This document shows positions 11,655 to 25,398 of a stretch of 64,000 nt of DNA, in pieces; the first letter of the stretch is position 1, and every line of letters starts with the position of its first letter. The translations under genes and the position numbers were made by a program. Origin of the DNA: Cannabis sativa (lineage: Eukaryota > Streptophyta > Magnoliopsida > Rosales > Cannabaceae); assembly GCF_029168945.1 (NCBI RefSeq), contig NC_083605.1, positions 40,375,280 to 40,439,279 of the forward strand. Direction: 5' to 3'. The notes below the pieces were generated by a model that was given only the letters and a program-made list of their open reading frames with translations, was not told the DNA's origin and did not search any database.

Positions 11655-13509
11655 TGTTGGAAATATTTTACCAAGATCTAGATTTACTACCAAGTATGTT
11701 TTATTAACATTCTAATATGAATTCTAAAATAATGAAATAAACACATAAGAGTTTAAGAAACCCTTAGATTGGGTGCAGCGGAATATTATGACTCCTTCCG
11801 TTCAGATCTCTAGCCCTTGATTCCTTTCTGTACAAGTGCATTATCAAGATCTGAATCTGGATCTCTTTCTCTCCTTCTTGTTGGTGCTGATTTTCCACAG
11901 TCTTACATACTATGATTGAGGTACCACTTGATGTGTGTGGGCACTACTCATTCACTCAAGGAATTTTCGAAATAGAGAAGAAAAGAGAGAGGAAAGTGGC
12001 GCATGGCTTTTTCTCTGAAGGAAACAATGTGTAAAGTGATGAGTTTCCTGAAGCCAACACTTTCTATTTATAGAATGCCCTCTAGGTTTAGGTTAGAATT
12101 GTGTAGCATTAAAATAATGAAAAAATAAAATGGTAAAGGGATTTGCATAGCGGGCGCCCAGAATAGGAAATTGGGCCTCACACCTTGCAACTTTCCCATT
12201 TTGTTATTTTTCATTCCCATTTTCTCAAAAATACCAATTTTCCAATTTAACCATTTAAATGGCAATTCTAATTATATAATAACTTAAAAATAATTATTAA
12301 ATAATATTGTCATTTAATATATTTATTAATTTAGACATATAAAGTATCTTAATTAATAAATAAACCTAGAATCTCTTTTCTTTACAATTTCACCCTTGCT
12401 TAGTGAAAATTCATAAAGTAGACATAGTCAAACTTTTAGAATTATAATTGATTAATTAAAATCAATTAACTGAGTCTTACAAGGAGTATGGTCTCAACTA
12501 GTATGGGGACCATGGGTCTATATAACCGAGCTTGCAATAAGTCGAACCGAATTTACCAAGTAAATTCCCTAACTTATTAATTCCTTATTGAATCCACTCT
12601 TAGAAGTTGGAATTGCACTCTCAGTCATATAGAACGCTCTATATGTTCCATGATATAGACACATCATTAGTTATCCATTGTTATAATCCTAATGTGATCA
12701 ATGATCCTCTATATAGATTATTTACACTGTAAAGGGATTAAATTACCGTAACACCCTACAATGTATTTTATCCTTAAAACACTTAACCATGTATAAATGA
12801 TATTTCAGCTAAGTGAAATGAGTACTCCACCAGTTATTTTTAATTTGGTTAAGCTCGAAGGAAATCATCATTTACTTACTATTCGCCAAATAGAAGCTAT
12901 AGATTCCATATTTATGTTAGCGCTCCCACTCAATTGCACTACTGTGTTCCCAAAATGTACGTATCACCCTGACCCAAAAGTAGGCTTAACTAACAAATCA
13001 AAGAACACAAATAACACTCTTGAGATTGAACCTAATCATATCAGGATTATGATCATTTGATCTAGGATCAACATGTGATATTGAATTGAATAGATATTAC
13101 GGTGAATTCTAATATATCTAATCAAAGTTCAATATCGGTCCCTTCCGATGTATACTCCATACATCCGATACTGGTAAACTTTGCCATTGTCCTGGAAAGG
13201 ACATAACACTTTTCCAAGGTGTAAGAATACCTATCGCTGATTATACCATGTCAGTGTAAATCCAGTGTTCTGACAAATCAGGGAATAAACTTTCGAACAT
13301 ATAATTAAGGTTATATTCCACTGTGCTGACAACACTATAATCATTAACAAATTCATATGTTCTGGACTTAAATAGAATTCATACATTATATATATAATCA
13401 GGAAATAAATCATGTGAACCATGGAACATAAAATGTTATTTCTGATCTTTATTAATAAGTAAATCTGATTATATTGAAATGAGTTTTATTTGGGGCACAA
13501 AACCCAACA
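11655..13509 (-). repeat. 5' LTR of copia element X
   Basis: About 1.86 kb. On the minus strand it starts TGTTGGGTTTTG and ends ATTTCCAACA. It is the reverse complement, with divergence, of the Y LTR at 48520-50399. The primer site on its left shows that it is the 5' LTR of an element whose body runs leftward, not a terminal inverted repeat of a DNA transposon. Bases 13510-13514 (TTAAT) should be one copy of the target duplication; the other lies outside the window. Small ORFs inside it (12797-13060, 13231-13422) are noise. Confidence 0.88.
12065..12072 (-). promoter_or_regulatory. TATA box in LTR of X
   Basis: TATAAATA on the minus strand, followed by AGAAAGTG. The same octamer and context occur at the matching position of the Y LTR (49952-49959). 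It probably marks the U3/R boundary of this copia family. Confidence 0.6.
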
Positions 13510-14441
13510 TTAATTAGTCAATGAAAGTCTAGATAGATATTATATGTTTTGCTTGAAGTATTTTTCTAGTGATATTTAATTAAATAGAAAATTAATATTT
13601 AAGTTGATTCTTAATCATGATACTTAAATATTTGAATTTTTTCTTAAATATTTAATTAAATAGAAAAATTATATTTTTATTGAAAATTAATTTTTATTAA
13701 TTAATTTTGGGCCAACATAAAATTAGAATAATTTTTCCAAGATTTATTTTCATTTTGTTTTAAAGCATTTTTTCGAAAATTATATTATTATATACTTCAA
13801 TTTTTCGAAATACAATATATATTTAGAGAAAATTAAATTTGAGTTGTAAATTAATTTAAATTAATTTTGAAACAGCTTAAATCGAATATTTTCTAAATAT
13901 TTATTGGAAATTATTACTAAGATGGAAATAATTCAAGTTATTTTCATATCCATCTAAGTATAATTTATAAATATTAAATTAAAATTTATATTTAGAATTT
14001 TTCATTCTAAATTTTGAAATTTTTATTAAATAAATGTATATATATATTTAAAATAAATTGATTAAAATAAATATTAGAAAAAAATACATTTTAAATAATG
14101 AGCTTTATTATTAGGACATTCGATCTCCGTTGTTGGTTCTACATAGTTCTTGTTTTAGTGAGTAATCCTCTCTAATGGAGGAACGTTCATTAGCAATTTA
14201 ACGTCGTAGAATCTCGAAAGATAATATTATTTGTAACTGTTTTATATATTATTGATCACCCTAATGGTGGCGACTGTATTTGACTTACAAAAGTATGAAA
14301 CAATGGTGGAAGCTCATAAGATAGAATAGCCTTGACTCTCGCCTAAACGGGACAACGCTGGATTCCAATCTTGATCGAATAAAAGGTTGCTAGAATGTTT
14401 ATCATTTTATGAGCTGACAACTCTATTCAATGGATGGTATC
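13510..14441 (+). mobile_element. Copia element Y, leader segment
   Basis: AT-rich non-coding leader of copia Y, interrupted on the left by X and on the right by B (target duplication GTATC, 14437-14441). The part near 13590-13650 matches the leader of X. From about 14110 to 14441 it resembles 45900-46230 further along Y, with a shared motif GACTCTCGCCTAAACGGGAC (14332) versus GACTCTCGCTAATCGGAGC (46116). No ORF of note. Confidence 0.6.
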
Positions 14442-16711
14442 TGTAAAGACCGCTTAGTTTAATTTCGAAATTAGCAATTAATCATGTTTAATTATGGAAA
14501 ATTATTTATAGATATTTAAATAATTATTTATGCTGTTATTTTTGAATTCAGAATGCATTTTTATGTCATATAGTAGTGAAATTTGATAATTTTGCATTTT
14601 CGGTGTCCGACAACATGGAACTCGGTGTATGGCTCAGTAGAATCACAAATTAATATTTCAATATATTAGGACGGTTTATTATACATTGGGAATGTCGGGA
14701 TTAGTCGGGAATTTAGAGTTTTCCCAAAATACACCCTTTAGTGTTCTTTATGTTATTTTAGTGTGGAGGGGCAAAATGGTCTTTTTGCCCCAATGTTATT
14801 TTGTCCTTTAGTGGACTTAGTGTTGTGAAAATAATTGATTTATTAGTGTTATATTGGCTGAAATGAATAATTGAAACTCTTTATTTTCATTTTACAAAAT
14901 TAGAAGAATCAAAGAAAAGCAAAACCTCTCTTTCTCTCTTTCTTTCTCTCTTTTCGGTTTTGAGCAGCTGAGATTGGGGGGGGGGGTTCTTTGTGTGTTT
15001 CTTCCTTAATTCATCAAGGTTCTTGTAGTCTCAACTCTTGGTAAGTATCTTGCTCTTTTAGTTTCTTGAATTTTGATGAAAAGAAATGGTTTGCATGCTA
15101 GTTTTTAATGTTCTTGCTGCTGTGTTTTGATGTTGATTTTAGAGGGTTATTTATGATTTAAAATGTTGATTCAAGCATGATAGGGTTGGTGATTATTTGG
15201 TTTTATCAAGATATGAAATTTTGGCTCAAAACTATAGTTTTCAAAGAGAAATTGTTAAAATCTGTTGCTGTTGTTTTGTTGATGTTTGCTGTAGTTTTCA
15301 GAGGTAATTTTATGCATGTTTAAGTAGGTTGGAATTGATTTGAATGCATGTTAGTGTTGTTTAACCAAGTTTGAGTTTTGAACTCGAAGCTTGGAGCTTT
15401 AATGGTGGATTTTTATTTTATGCATGAAGCTTTGTTTTATCACTTAGAAAATGTTTATTAGGGTCTAATTAGCAGGTCTGGAAAGTTTGGTTGAGTTTGG
15501 AAACGTTTTGGTTGGAGAATTGATTTTTGTTGATTTTCTCGGTAAAACCAGCTAACTGGTTTTACACTGATTGTAAAGCCGGTTACCTGGATTTTGTAGT
15601 AGGGTGTGAAACCAGTTTTTCTCAACTTGTTGTTTCCTGCTAGTTTCGGGTTTTCTGGCAGATTGTTCCCAGCTAGTTCGGGGTATTTTTGTATTAAATT
15701 ACAGTAGGTTAAGTTTGGTTTTTAAACCTTTGTCCCGGTTGTGATTTAGCGTGTCACTTACCGGTGTTGTGATTTTTACGGTTTAGGAGCCAGTAATTCG
15801 CCGAGCTGATAGTTCCACTCAGGTTGACCGGCACACCTGAATTCGGAATTAAGGTAGGATTAGTATAACATTATGCATATGTATTACATGTTTAGCGTGC
15901 ATGTTAGGAAGCCTGTTAGATTACATTAGATATGTATGTTGGCTTCGTACCATCCGACCATATCACATCGGTTAGGCTAGAGTATGACTAGCAACGGGAG
16001 TATGACCAGTATACCTAGTATAGGCTGATACTAGGGTTGGTGGTACAGTGCTATGTGACCGTATCACATCAGTTAGGCTAGAGTATGACTAGCAGCTGGA
16101 GTATGACCAGTGAACCGAGTATAGGCTGATACTGTAACACATCGGTACATGCTAGAGTATGACTAGCAGTTGGAGTATGACCAGTGTACCGAGTATAGGC
16201 TGTTACTTGTCAATAGTACCGTCTTCTGAAAGTTCGGGACTCAGTATCGTCTGGAACACGGTAGTTAGGGTTATGGTCAGGGGTATGGGCGTCTGATCAT
16301 AACCCGGGATTTATGTATGATTATGTTAATGCTTTTCTTACTGAGTCTGTCGACTCACAGTGCTATGTTTATGTGTAGGTAAGGGCAAGGCCAAGGCTGA
16401 GGAACCGTGAGAGTGAGCCGGTGAAGATTGTACATGTTGGGGCGGGTAGGCCTGGAGCGTACGATCCTCGGGACAGCAGTGCTTTTTTTGTAATTAGTCA
16501 CTAGGCGACAAGTATTTTGTTTAGCTAGTAAACTTTTGTAAATTGCTTTGTAATCGAGATCCCGAGTATTTTTGTATAAATATTTTATAAGTTTAATTAA
16601 AAAGCAAAAATTTTAATTAATCACGATTTCCATAAACCTCGTTGATTAGCAACGAGCTGCACAGTACGTTTAAAAATCACGTAATACGCCTATTCTAGTT
16701 AGGGTGTTACA
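14442..16711 (+). repeat. 5' LTR of B
   Basis: About 2.27 kb, very similar to 31099-33366. It contains a CT-rich run and an uninterrupted G-run near 14920-14990. Diverged versions of the A-type repeats lie at about 15960-16205, with GAGTATGACTAGCAGCTGG and GAGTATGACCAGT blocks. The CTCGTTG-ATTAG-CAACGAG inverted repeat lies near the 3' end, and a TATAAATA is at 16575-16582. Confidence 0.95.
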
Positions 16712-16714
16712 ATT

Positions 16715-16725
16715 TGGTATCAGAG
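16715..16725 (+). other. Primer binding site of B
   Basis: TGGTATCAGAG, 3 bp after the LTR end. The next base is T instead of C, so the match to initiator Met tRNA is one base shorter than in A. Confidence 0.9.
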
Positions 16726-16989
16726 TCGCCAGGTTGACTACCGAAGATCGTCACGACATGTACAATAATCATCAACAGTTAGCTCGTTCTACGGTTCAGT
16801 AAGATTTTATTGCTTTAGTAGCTTATTGAAATTATTATGAAATAAGAAAAGCCTGATAGGAAGCATGTTAGTAGCCTGATAGTAGAATAGGCACATGTTT
16901 TTAATATTCAAAATTAAGCGGCGTTAGTAAGCTCTCTTTGATCATGACCTGATGTGCCAACTCTTGGTTTCGCAGGCTGTTCAGAGTAG

Positions 16990-18558
16990 ATGGAAGCCAG
17001 GCGGAATACCAGGAGCCAGGGCAACTCAGTAGGGTCAAATCAGGGTTAGGGAGCCCAGTTTCCCCTGCATGCTAGGGGCCGTGGTAGAGGTCCCAGGGGC
17101 AGGGCCCGTGGTCGGGGTGATGATAACCCGCCACAGGCTGCCCAGGCTGCCCAGGCTGCCCAAGCCGAACAGGAAGCCAAGAATTGGGAGACTAGGTTTG
17201 GTGAAATGCAAGCCAGGATAGAGGAACAAGATCTAGAGATATAGAGATTGAGGCAGCAGGGGGCTCCTGCAGGGCCTGTGCCAGAAGTTCCAGTTGCACC
17301 CGCCCCTGTTGCCCAGGCCGAGATAGTCGTAGCGGCAAATAGAATGGAACCCTTGTATGAAAGGTTTCGGAAGCAAGCACCTCCATTTTTTCTGGGAGGT
17401 CCGGATGTCATGAAAGTTGAGCAGTGGCTAACGGTGATAACCAAGATACTGAACTTTATGGGCGTCACCGGAAATGACAGGGTGGTGTGTGCAACCTTCC
17501 CGTTCCAAGAAGACGCGCTAGTCTGGTGGGACATGGTGTCTCAAATTCATGATGTCACCACCATGACCTGGGAAAGGTTCCAGGAACTCTTCAACGTAAA
17601 ATATTATAATGAGGCAGTTAGAAGTGCCAAGAGAAAAGAGTTCACCCACCTGACCTAGCGGGAAAACATGAGCGTGACTGAGTATACCACCCAGTTCGAT
17701 CGGTTGGCGAGGTTGGCCTCGGGAATAGTGCCAACCGATTTCCGCAAGAAGGAAAAGTAACTGGACGAATTAAATGTGAAGATCAAACATGACCTTATGA
17801 TCACCACCGACGACAAGACCACCTATGCTGAGATGGTGGAGAAGGCACTGCGAGCTGAGGGCGCAGTTGGATGTATGTCGGAGTCGGCTAGTACTCCAGT
17901 GAGTGGCAGGGCTCCTACCCCTCCTACATCAGGCTTTAGCAAGGGAGGTAGTGGTTCGGCCATGGACCAGAAGAGGAGAACATCCACTCCATCCGGTGGT
18001 TCGGGGCAGAACAAGAGGTTCCGGGGGAACCAGAGTAGAGACAGCCGTCAAGGTGGTGCTGAGACCCAGTTTTTGTGCCCAGAGTGCCCCAGTTGTAAAA
18101 GGGACCATCTGGGTGAGTGCAGAGGTCAGGGATGCTTTCAGTGTGGCATCCCCGGACACTATAAGAGGGATTGTCCCCAGCTCCGATCAGAGGCACTGAG
18201 GGCTCCGGCGAGACCCACTCCAGCTAGGGTGTTCGCCATCACGCAGGCTGATGCAGATGCCAGCCCCTCTACTGTAACAGGTCAGCTCTCGGTTAATAAC
18301 TCATTTTACTCAGTGCTGTTTGATTCTGGGGCCACACATTCTTATGTGGCAGCCAGAATCTTTAGTAAATTTGATAGACCGTGTGATAGTTATGAATCAG
18401 GGTTTGGAAACCTATTACCTGGTGGAGAGTTAGTTATCTCCAAAACGTGGATTACGTCTATGCCGATCAGAATAGATGGTAGAGATTTAAGTGCTGATTT
18501 GATAGAGATGTGCCTAGTAGATTTTGATATTTATTTTAGGAATGGATTTCCTATCTAA
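16990..18558 (+). pseudogene. gag: B gag and protease part, broken
   Basis: ATG at 16990 gives MEARRNTRSQG, the same N-terminus as the sister elements. A stop follows after only 19 codons (17047-17049). The gag domain is open again at 17248-17658 (EQWLTVITKILNFMGV, ALVWWDMVSQIHDV). It ends at a stop at 17656-17658, which sister copies read as Gln, and another stop is at 17758-17760. The frame 17776-18558 carries the zinc knuckle CFQCGIPGHYKRDC and the protease motif [14 protein letters not shown]. It then shifts frame near 18530 (an extra T in ATTTATTTT). Confidence 0.92.
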
Positions 18559-19629
18559 ATATTCAGCTAGTATTGATTGCAAGAGGAAGATGGTGATCTT
18601 CCAACCGGAAAGTGAAGAACCATTTGTGTTTGTTGGTTCAGTTCGGGGATCTCGGAATCCGGTGATTTCGGCCATGACACCTAGGGAGTTACTACATGGC
18701 GGTTGTTTAGGGTTTCTGGCCGTGGTGATGGACACCACTCGGCCAGATACCATTCGGCCAGAGGACATCAAGGTGGTTCGGGAATTTCTAGATGTTTTTC
18801 CCGAAGAACTTCCAAGGTTACCACCTCTGCGAGAGATGGATTTTCGTTATAGATTTGTCACCAGGAGTGGAACCGATTTCCAAGGCTCCGTATAGAATGG
18901 CTCCAGCTGAACTTAAGGAATTAAAGATTCAGCTTCAGGGATTGCTTGACATAGGGTTTATTCGGCCTAGTGTGTCACCTTGGGGAGCCCCGGTTTTGTT
19001 CGTCAAGAAGAAAGATGGAACTATGAGGATGTGTATCGATTATCGGGAGTTAAACAAGCTAATAGTGAAGAATAAATATCCACTACCTAGGATCGATGAT
19101 CTGCTCGATCAGCTTCAGGGGAAGATGGTCTTTTCTAAGATTGATCTCTGATCGGGTTATCATCAGTTGAAAATCCGAGAGGAGGACATTCTGAAGATGG
19201 CTTTCCGTACTAGGTACGGACATTACGAATTCTTGGTTATATCGTTTGGACTAACCAATGCTCCTGCAGCATTTATGGATTTGATGAATAGAGTATTCAA
19301 GGATTTCCTCAATATCTGTGTGATTGTTTTATCGACGACATCCTTGTGTACTCTCAATCAGAAGAGGAGCATGAGTTACATCTTCAGATGGTTTTGCAAC
19401 GGCTTAGGGAACACAAGCTTTACTCCAAATTCAAGAAATGTGAATTCTGGATATCTCAGGTGTCCTTCTTAGGGCACATTGTTGGCAAAGATGGGATCAA
19501 GGTGGATCCGGGGAAGATAGAATCCGTCAGGGATTGGCCGAGAGCGAAGATAGTGACAGAAATTAGAAGCTTCTTAGGTTTAGCCGGGTATTATCGTAGG
19601 TTCGTGGAATGGTTTTCTAAGATTTCAAC
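18524..19629 (+). pseudogene. pol: B reverse transcriptase, broken and cut by element C
   Basis: Protease C-terminus and RT in several overlapping frames: 18524-18895, 18792-19151, 19167-19472 and 19346-19629. Motifs include [35 protein letters not shown], and [21 protein letters not shown]-to-TGA stop interrupts LRSGYHQ at about 19149-19151. A one-base loss near 19328 shifts the frame through the FIDD catalytic box. The segment ends with [15 protein letters not shown], where C is inserted. The reading resumes at 29078. Confidence 0.92.
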
Positions 19630-21857
19630 TGTAACACCCTAACTAGCATAGGCGTATTACGTGATTTTTAAACATACTGCGCAGCTCATTGCTAATCAAC
19701 GAGGTTTATGGAAATCGTGATTAATTAAAATTTTTGCTTTTTAATTAAACTTATAAAATATTTATACAAAAATACTCGAGGTCCCGATTACAAAACCTTT
19801 TACAAAAGTTCACTGACTATACAAAATACTTGTCGCCTAGCGACTAATTACAAAATAGCCTTGCTGTCCCGAGGATCGTACGCTCCTGGCCTAACCGCCC
19901 CGACATGTACAATCTTCACCGGCTCGCTCTCACTGTCCTTTAGCCTTAGCCTTGCCCTTACCTACACATAAACATAGCACTGTGAGTCGACATACTCAGT
20001 AAGAACAGCATAATCAAATATCATACATAAATTCCGAGTTATGATCAGACGCCCATACCCCTGACCATAACCCTAACTTCCGTGTCCCACACGATACTGA
20101 GTCCTGAACGTTCATAAGACGGTACTATTGACAAGTAACAGCCTATACTCGGTACACTGGTCATACTCCAGCTGCTAGTCATACTCTAGCCTGTACCGAT
20201 GTGTTACAGTATCAGCCTATAATCAGTACACTGGTCATACTCCAGCTGTTAGTCATACTCTAGCCTGTACTGATGTGATACGTCAAATAGTACAGAACCA
20301 CCAACCCGAGTATCAGCCTATACTCGGCACACTGGTCATACTCCAGCTGCTAGTCATACTGTAGCCTGTGACGATGTGATACAGTGTCAGCCTATACTCG
20401 GTACACTGGTCATACTCCAGTTGCTAGTCATACTCTAGCCTGTACCGATGTGACACAGTCGGATGGTTCGAAGCCAACATACATATCTAATGTAATCTAA
20501 CAGGCTCCTAAACCATAAGAATCACAACACTATCAATGATACGCTAACTCACTTCCCGGGGACTTAAACTAGGAACAAAAAGTTTCCCTATCGATAAAAC
20601 GCATGGCAATACCCCAAATAACATAAAAACGAGGAAATCTAGGGTTCTTGAAAATTTCCCAACCGGCAGACCGGTTGCACAATCGGAATTCCGGTTCTGG
20701 AAACTCCTGAACCCCCATCCGGAATTCCTGATGTACAACCGGAATTCCGGTTCCTCGCAGACCACTTTCAAAAATTCATAACTCATTCAATTCAAACCCA
20801 ATTTAACCCAAATTTTCCAAACCTGTTCTAAACATCCCATAGAACATTTCTAAAGCAACAAAACAGTCCAGAACACACATAATTAAAAATAACCATTAAA
20901 GCTCCAAGCTTTGAGTTCAAAACTCAAACTTGGTTAAACAACCCTATCATGCATCAAACCTTGATTAAAATCGCATATTCATACATTTAGAAACTGCAGA
21001 AAACATACACAAACTCATGCAACAACTACAGCCACCAATTTCGAAAATTCTCTTTGAAAACTAAACTTTTGAGCTAAAATTTCCACAACTCTAAACAACC
21101 TAACTATCATGCATCATAAGCAGCTTAATTAACCTCAATCAATCATGCTCAAACCTCTGCAAACAACAACAAAATCACAGCAACAACAACCTAAACTAAG
21201 CATGCATTACACCATTTTTCATCAAAAATTCAAGAAAACAAAAATAGAGAAGCTAGACAAAATTACCTCTACTAGAATCACTCTAAACTTGATGGAAATC
21301 ACTTGAATCACAAGAGAAAAATCCACTTTTTCTTGCTGCTCAAAGGGCCGAAATAGAGAGGAAAAGAGAGAGAGCTTTTTGAGAATTTTCTAATTTTTCT
21401 AAGTTTGGAAAAATGAAAGAAATGCCACATAACCCTTTTACTTCAGCCAAAAAATAACATAGCAAAACACATATTTTCCAATTATTCAGTCCACTAAAGG
21501 ACAAAATAACAATGGGGCAAAATGACCATTTTGCCCCTTCACACTAAAATAACATAAATAACACTAAATGGGGTATTTTGGGAAATTCTAAATTCCCGGC
21601 CATTCCCGACATTCTCAATGTCTAATAAACCGTCCCAATCTACTAACATACTAAGTTGTGATTTTACTGAGCCAAACACCGAGTTCCATGTTACCGGGCA
21701 CCGAAAATGCAAACTTATGAAAATCACTAAATGACATAAAATGCATTTCAGAATTCAACAATAACAGTATAATAATTATTTAAATAGTTATAAATAATTT
21801 TCCATAATTAAACATGATTAACTGCTAATTTCCAAATTAAACTAAGCGGTCTTTCCA
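19630..21857 (-). repeat. 3' LTR of C
   Basis: About 2.23 kb. On the minus strand it should begin TGTAAAGACC but reads TGGAAAGACC (one change in the terminal motif). It matches 26762-29072. The repeat array at about 20134-20450 has four units. EcoRI-type palindromes lie at about 20685-20755. Compared with the 5' LTR it lacks roughly 120 bp around 20500, next to the GGCTCCTAAACC sequence. Confidence 0.94.
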
Positions 21858-21858
21858 A

Positions 21859-22515
21859 CTATTCCCCCCTTAAAAGGATTTTGTCCCCGAAATCTAACCT
21901 GAATAACTCTGGATATTGAGCTCTCATATCTGACTCTAGCTCCCAGAGTGCTTCCTCCACCTTGTTGTTTCTCCAGAGTACCTTGACCAATGCTATGGTC
22001 TTATTCCGAAGGACTTTATCCTTTCTATCCAGGATCTGCACTGGCTGTTCTTCGTAAGACATATCTGGTTGCAGTTCAAGGCTCTCATAACTGAGTATAT
22101 GAGAAGGGTCTGAAACATATTTTCTCAACATAGAGAGATGGAATACGTTGTAAACTATTGATAAAACTGGAGGCAATGCTAACCGGTATGCCACTTGACC
22201 TATCTTCTCAAGAATCTCGAAAGGTCCTGTAAATCTAGGGCATAACTTGCCTCTTTTCCCGAAACGTTTGATCCCCTTCATTGGAGACACTCGTAAAAAC
22301 ACATGGTCCCCTACTTGGAACTTAACATCTCTGCGTTTCGGATCTGCGTAACTTTTCTGTCTACTCTGTGAGGCAAGCATTCTAGCTTTTATTTTCTCTA
22401 TTTCCTCATTGGTCCCCTGCACTGACTCCGGACCTAAGTACTTCCTCTCCCCCGTCTCATCCCAGTGGATGGGAGATCTACACTTCCTACCGTATAAAAG
22501 TTCATAGGGAGCCAT
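21859..22515 (-). pseudogene. pol: C integrase C-terminal part and chromodomain
   Basis: Continues in the same frame as 22528-25398 after a single stop codon at 22528-22530, where sister elements have Gln. It starts within the integrase at [15 protein letters not shown] and runs through the DHVFLRVSPMKGIKRFGKRG and GPFEILEKIGQVAYRL module to a chromodomain-like end (ILDRKDKVLRNKTIALVKVL, then LWELESDM). It ends at the polypurine tract. Without read-through this part would not be made as a Pol fusion. Confidence 0.92.
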
Positions 22516-22527
22516 CCCTATCGTACT

Positions 22528-25398
22528 CTAATAACTGTTGCTGTACGAAAATTCTATCAACGGTAGGTATTTATTCCAAGAGCCTTCGAAATCCATAACA
22601 CAGGCTCGTAACATGTCCTCCAATATCTGAATTGTCCTTTCGGACTGACCATCTGTCTGAGGATAGAATGCTGTACTAAATTTAAGTTTTGTACCCATTT
22701 CTCGTTGCAAACTCTGCCAAAACTTGGAGGTGAACTTCGGATCTCTATCCGAAACTATAGACTTCGGTACCCCGTGAAGTCTTACAATCTCTCTAACATA
22801 CAATTCTGCCAACTGATCCACTGTAAAGGTTGTTCTAACAGGCAGAAAATGAGCAGATTTCGTGAATCGATCCACCACTACCCAGATGGAATCAAATAAG
22901 CCCGTGGTTCTAGGTAACCCAACCACGAAATCCATCGTGATATCTTCCCACTTCCATTCAGGTAGGGTTAAAGGCTGCAACAACCCTGCTAGTCTCTGAT
23001 GTTCAGCCTTAATCTGCTGACAAGTGAGGCATCTCGATACGAATTCTACCAAATTCTTCTTCATACCGCTCCACCAGAAGTACGGTTTAAGATCTTGGTA
23101 CATCTTAGTGGTGCCGGGATGTAGAGAATAAGGGGTAGAATGAGCCTCCTCAAAGATCTCATTCCTGAGTTCCACACTACTCGGAACACAAACCCTAGCT
23201 TTATACAAAAGCATCCCGTTGTCTGACACTGAGAAATCCCTGGCTTGACCAGCCCAAACCTCACCTCTTATTTTCACTAACTCTGGATCAGTCATCTGAG
23301 CGGCTTTAATTCTTTCCAATAGATCAGATTGTAGCGTTAAGTTGTAAAGCTGACCTACCACGAACTCAATGCTGGATCTAACCATTTCCTCTGCTAACTG
23401 AGGTGAGATCTGAACCATGCTAGCTGCCTGCTCGGGACCCTTCCTGCTCAGGGCATCGGCCACTACATTGGCCTTCCCAGGGTGATAGAGAATCTCACAG
23501 TCGTAATCTTTCACTAATTCCAACCAACGCTTCTGTCTCATATTCAAATATTTCTGAGTAAAGAAATATTTGAGACTTTTATGGTCGGTATAGATTTCAC
23601 ACCTTTCTCCGTAAAAGTAATGCCGCCAGATGTTCAATGCAAAAACCACCGCCGCCAACTCTAGATCACGAGTCGGGTATCGCTGTTCATAATCCTTTAA
23701 CTGACGGGAGGCATAAGCGATAACCCGATCGGCTTGCATCAGCACACACCCCAGACTCTGTCTGGATGCATCGCAATAAACTACAAATTTTTCGTTGTCT
23801 GAAGGCAAAGCAAGCACTGGAGCGGTAATCAATCTCTGCTTCAGCTCCTGAAAACTAGCTTCGCACTTGTCTGACAAGACAAACCGCTGATTCTTCTTTG
23901 TATGTTCGGTTAAGGGTGTTGAAATTTTAGAAAACCCTTCCACGAACCTACGATAATACACAGCTAAACCCAAGAAGCTTCTAATTTCTGTCACTGTCTT
24001 CGGTCTCGGCCAATCCTTGACAGACTCTATCTTTCCGAGATCAACCTTGATCCTATCTTTGCTAACAATGCGCCCTAAGAAGGACACCTGAGATAGCCAG
24101 AATTCACATTTCTTGAATTTGGCATAAAGCTTGTGTTCCCGAAGCCGTTGCCAAACCATCTGAAGATGTAACTCATGCTCCTCTTCGGACTGAGAGTACA
24201 CAAGGATGTCGTCGATAAACACAATCACACAGATATCGAGGAAATCCTTGAATACTCTATTCATCAAATCCATGAATGCTGCAGGAGCATTGGTTTGCCG
24301 AAACGACATAACCAAGAATTCGTAATGTCCATACCTAGTACAAAAAGACGTGTTTGGAATGTCCTCCTCTCGGATTTTCAACTGATGATAACCCGATCGG
24401 AGATCAATCTTGGAAAAGACCGTCTTCCCCTGAAGTTGATCAAACAGATCATCGATTCTAGGTAGTGGATATTTATTCTTCAATGTTAGCTTGTTCAATT
24501 CTCTGTAATCGATACACATCCTCATAGTTCCATCTTTCTTCTTGACGAACAAAACCGGGGCTCCCCAGGGTGACACACTAGGCCGAATAAACCCAATGTC
24601 AAGCAACCCCTGGAGCTGAATCTTTAATTCCTTAAGTTCAGTTGGAGCCTTGGAAACTGGTTCCACCCCTGGTGCCAAGTCTATAACGAAGTCAATCTCC
24701 CGCTGAGGTGGTAACCCTAGAAGTTTTTCGGGAAAAACATCTAAAAATTCCCGAACCACCTTGATGTTCTCTGGCTGAATGGTATCTGGCCGAGTGGTGT
24801 CCATCACCACGGTCAGAAACCTTAAACAACCGCCATGGAACAACTCTTTAGCTGACATGGCCGAAATCACTGGGATCCGAGATCCCAGAACTGAACCAAC
24901 AAACACAAATGGTTCATCACTTTCCGGTTGGAAGATCACCATCTTCCTCTTGCAATCAATACTAGCTGAGTATTTCGATAGGAAATCCATTCCTAAAATA
25001 ATATCGAACTCTACTAGGCTCATCTCTATCAAGTCAGCACTTAACTCTCTACCATTTATTCTGATCGGCATAGACCTAATCCACCTTTTGGAGATAACTA
25101 ACTCTCCGCCAGGTAATAGGGTTCCAAACCCTGATTCATAACTATCATACGGTCTACCCAACTTACTAAAGATTCTGGCTGCCACATAAGAATGTGTGGC
25201 CCCAGAATCAAACAGCACAGAGTAATACGAGTTATTAACTGAAAGCTGACCTGTTACAACTGAAGGGCTGGCATCTGCATCAGCCTGAGTGATGGCGAAC
25301 ACCCTAGCTGGAGTGGGTCTCGCCGGAGCCCCCGGTGCCTCTGATCGGAGCTGGGGACAATCCTCTTGTAGTGTCCGGGCATGCCACACTGAAAGCAT
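22528..25398 (-). pseudogene. pol: C protease, RT, RNase H and integrase in one long ORF
   Basis: A 956-codon frame. The true reading enters it from gag by a frameshift near 25372, so the first dozen residues ([12 protein letters not shown]) are out-of-frame zinc-knuckle sequence. Protease D-S-G is at about residues 64-66. RT follows with [12 protein letters not shown] near 270 and the catalytic box [10 protein letters not shown] near 395. RNase H begins [10 protein letters not shown] near 535, and the integrase HHCC region and D-D-E core lie at about 745-950. Oddities: the RT box reads SFRQTNAPA where sisters have SFGLTNAPA, and a short in-frame loss removes the YRMAP motif before TELKELKIQ. 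These make activity doubtful despite the open frame. Confidence 0.93.

Noticed and set aside
14979..14990. G-run in the B LTR as a possible G-quadruplex
   Set aside because: It is a single uninterrupted G-tract, without the four separated runs needed for a standard quadruplex, and it varies in length between the two LTRs.
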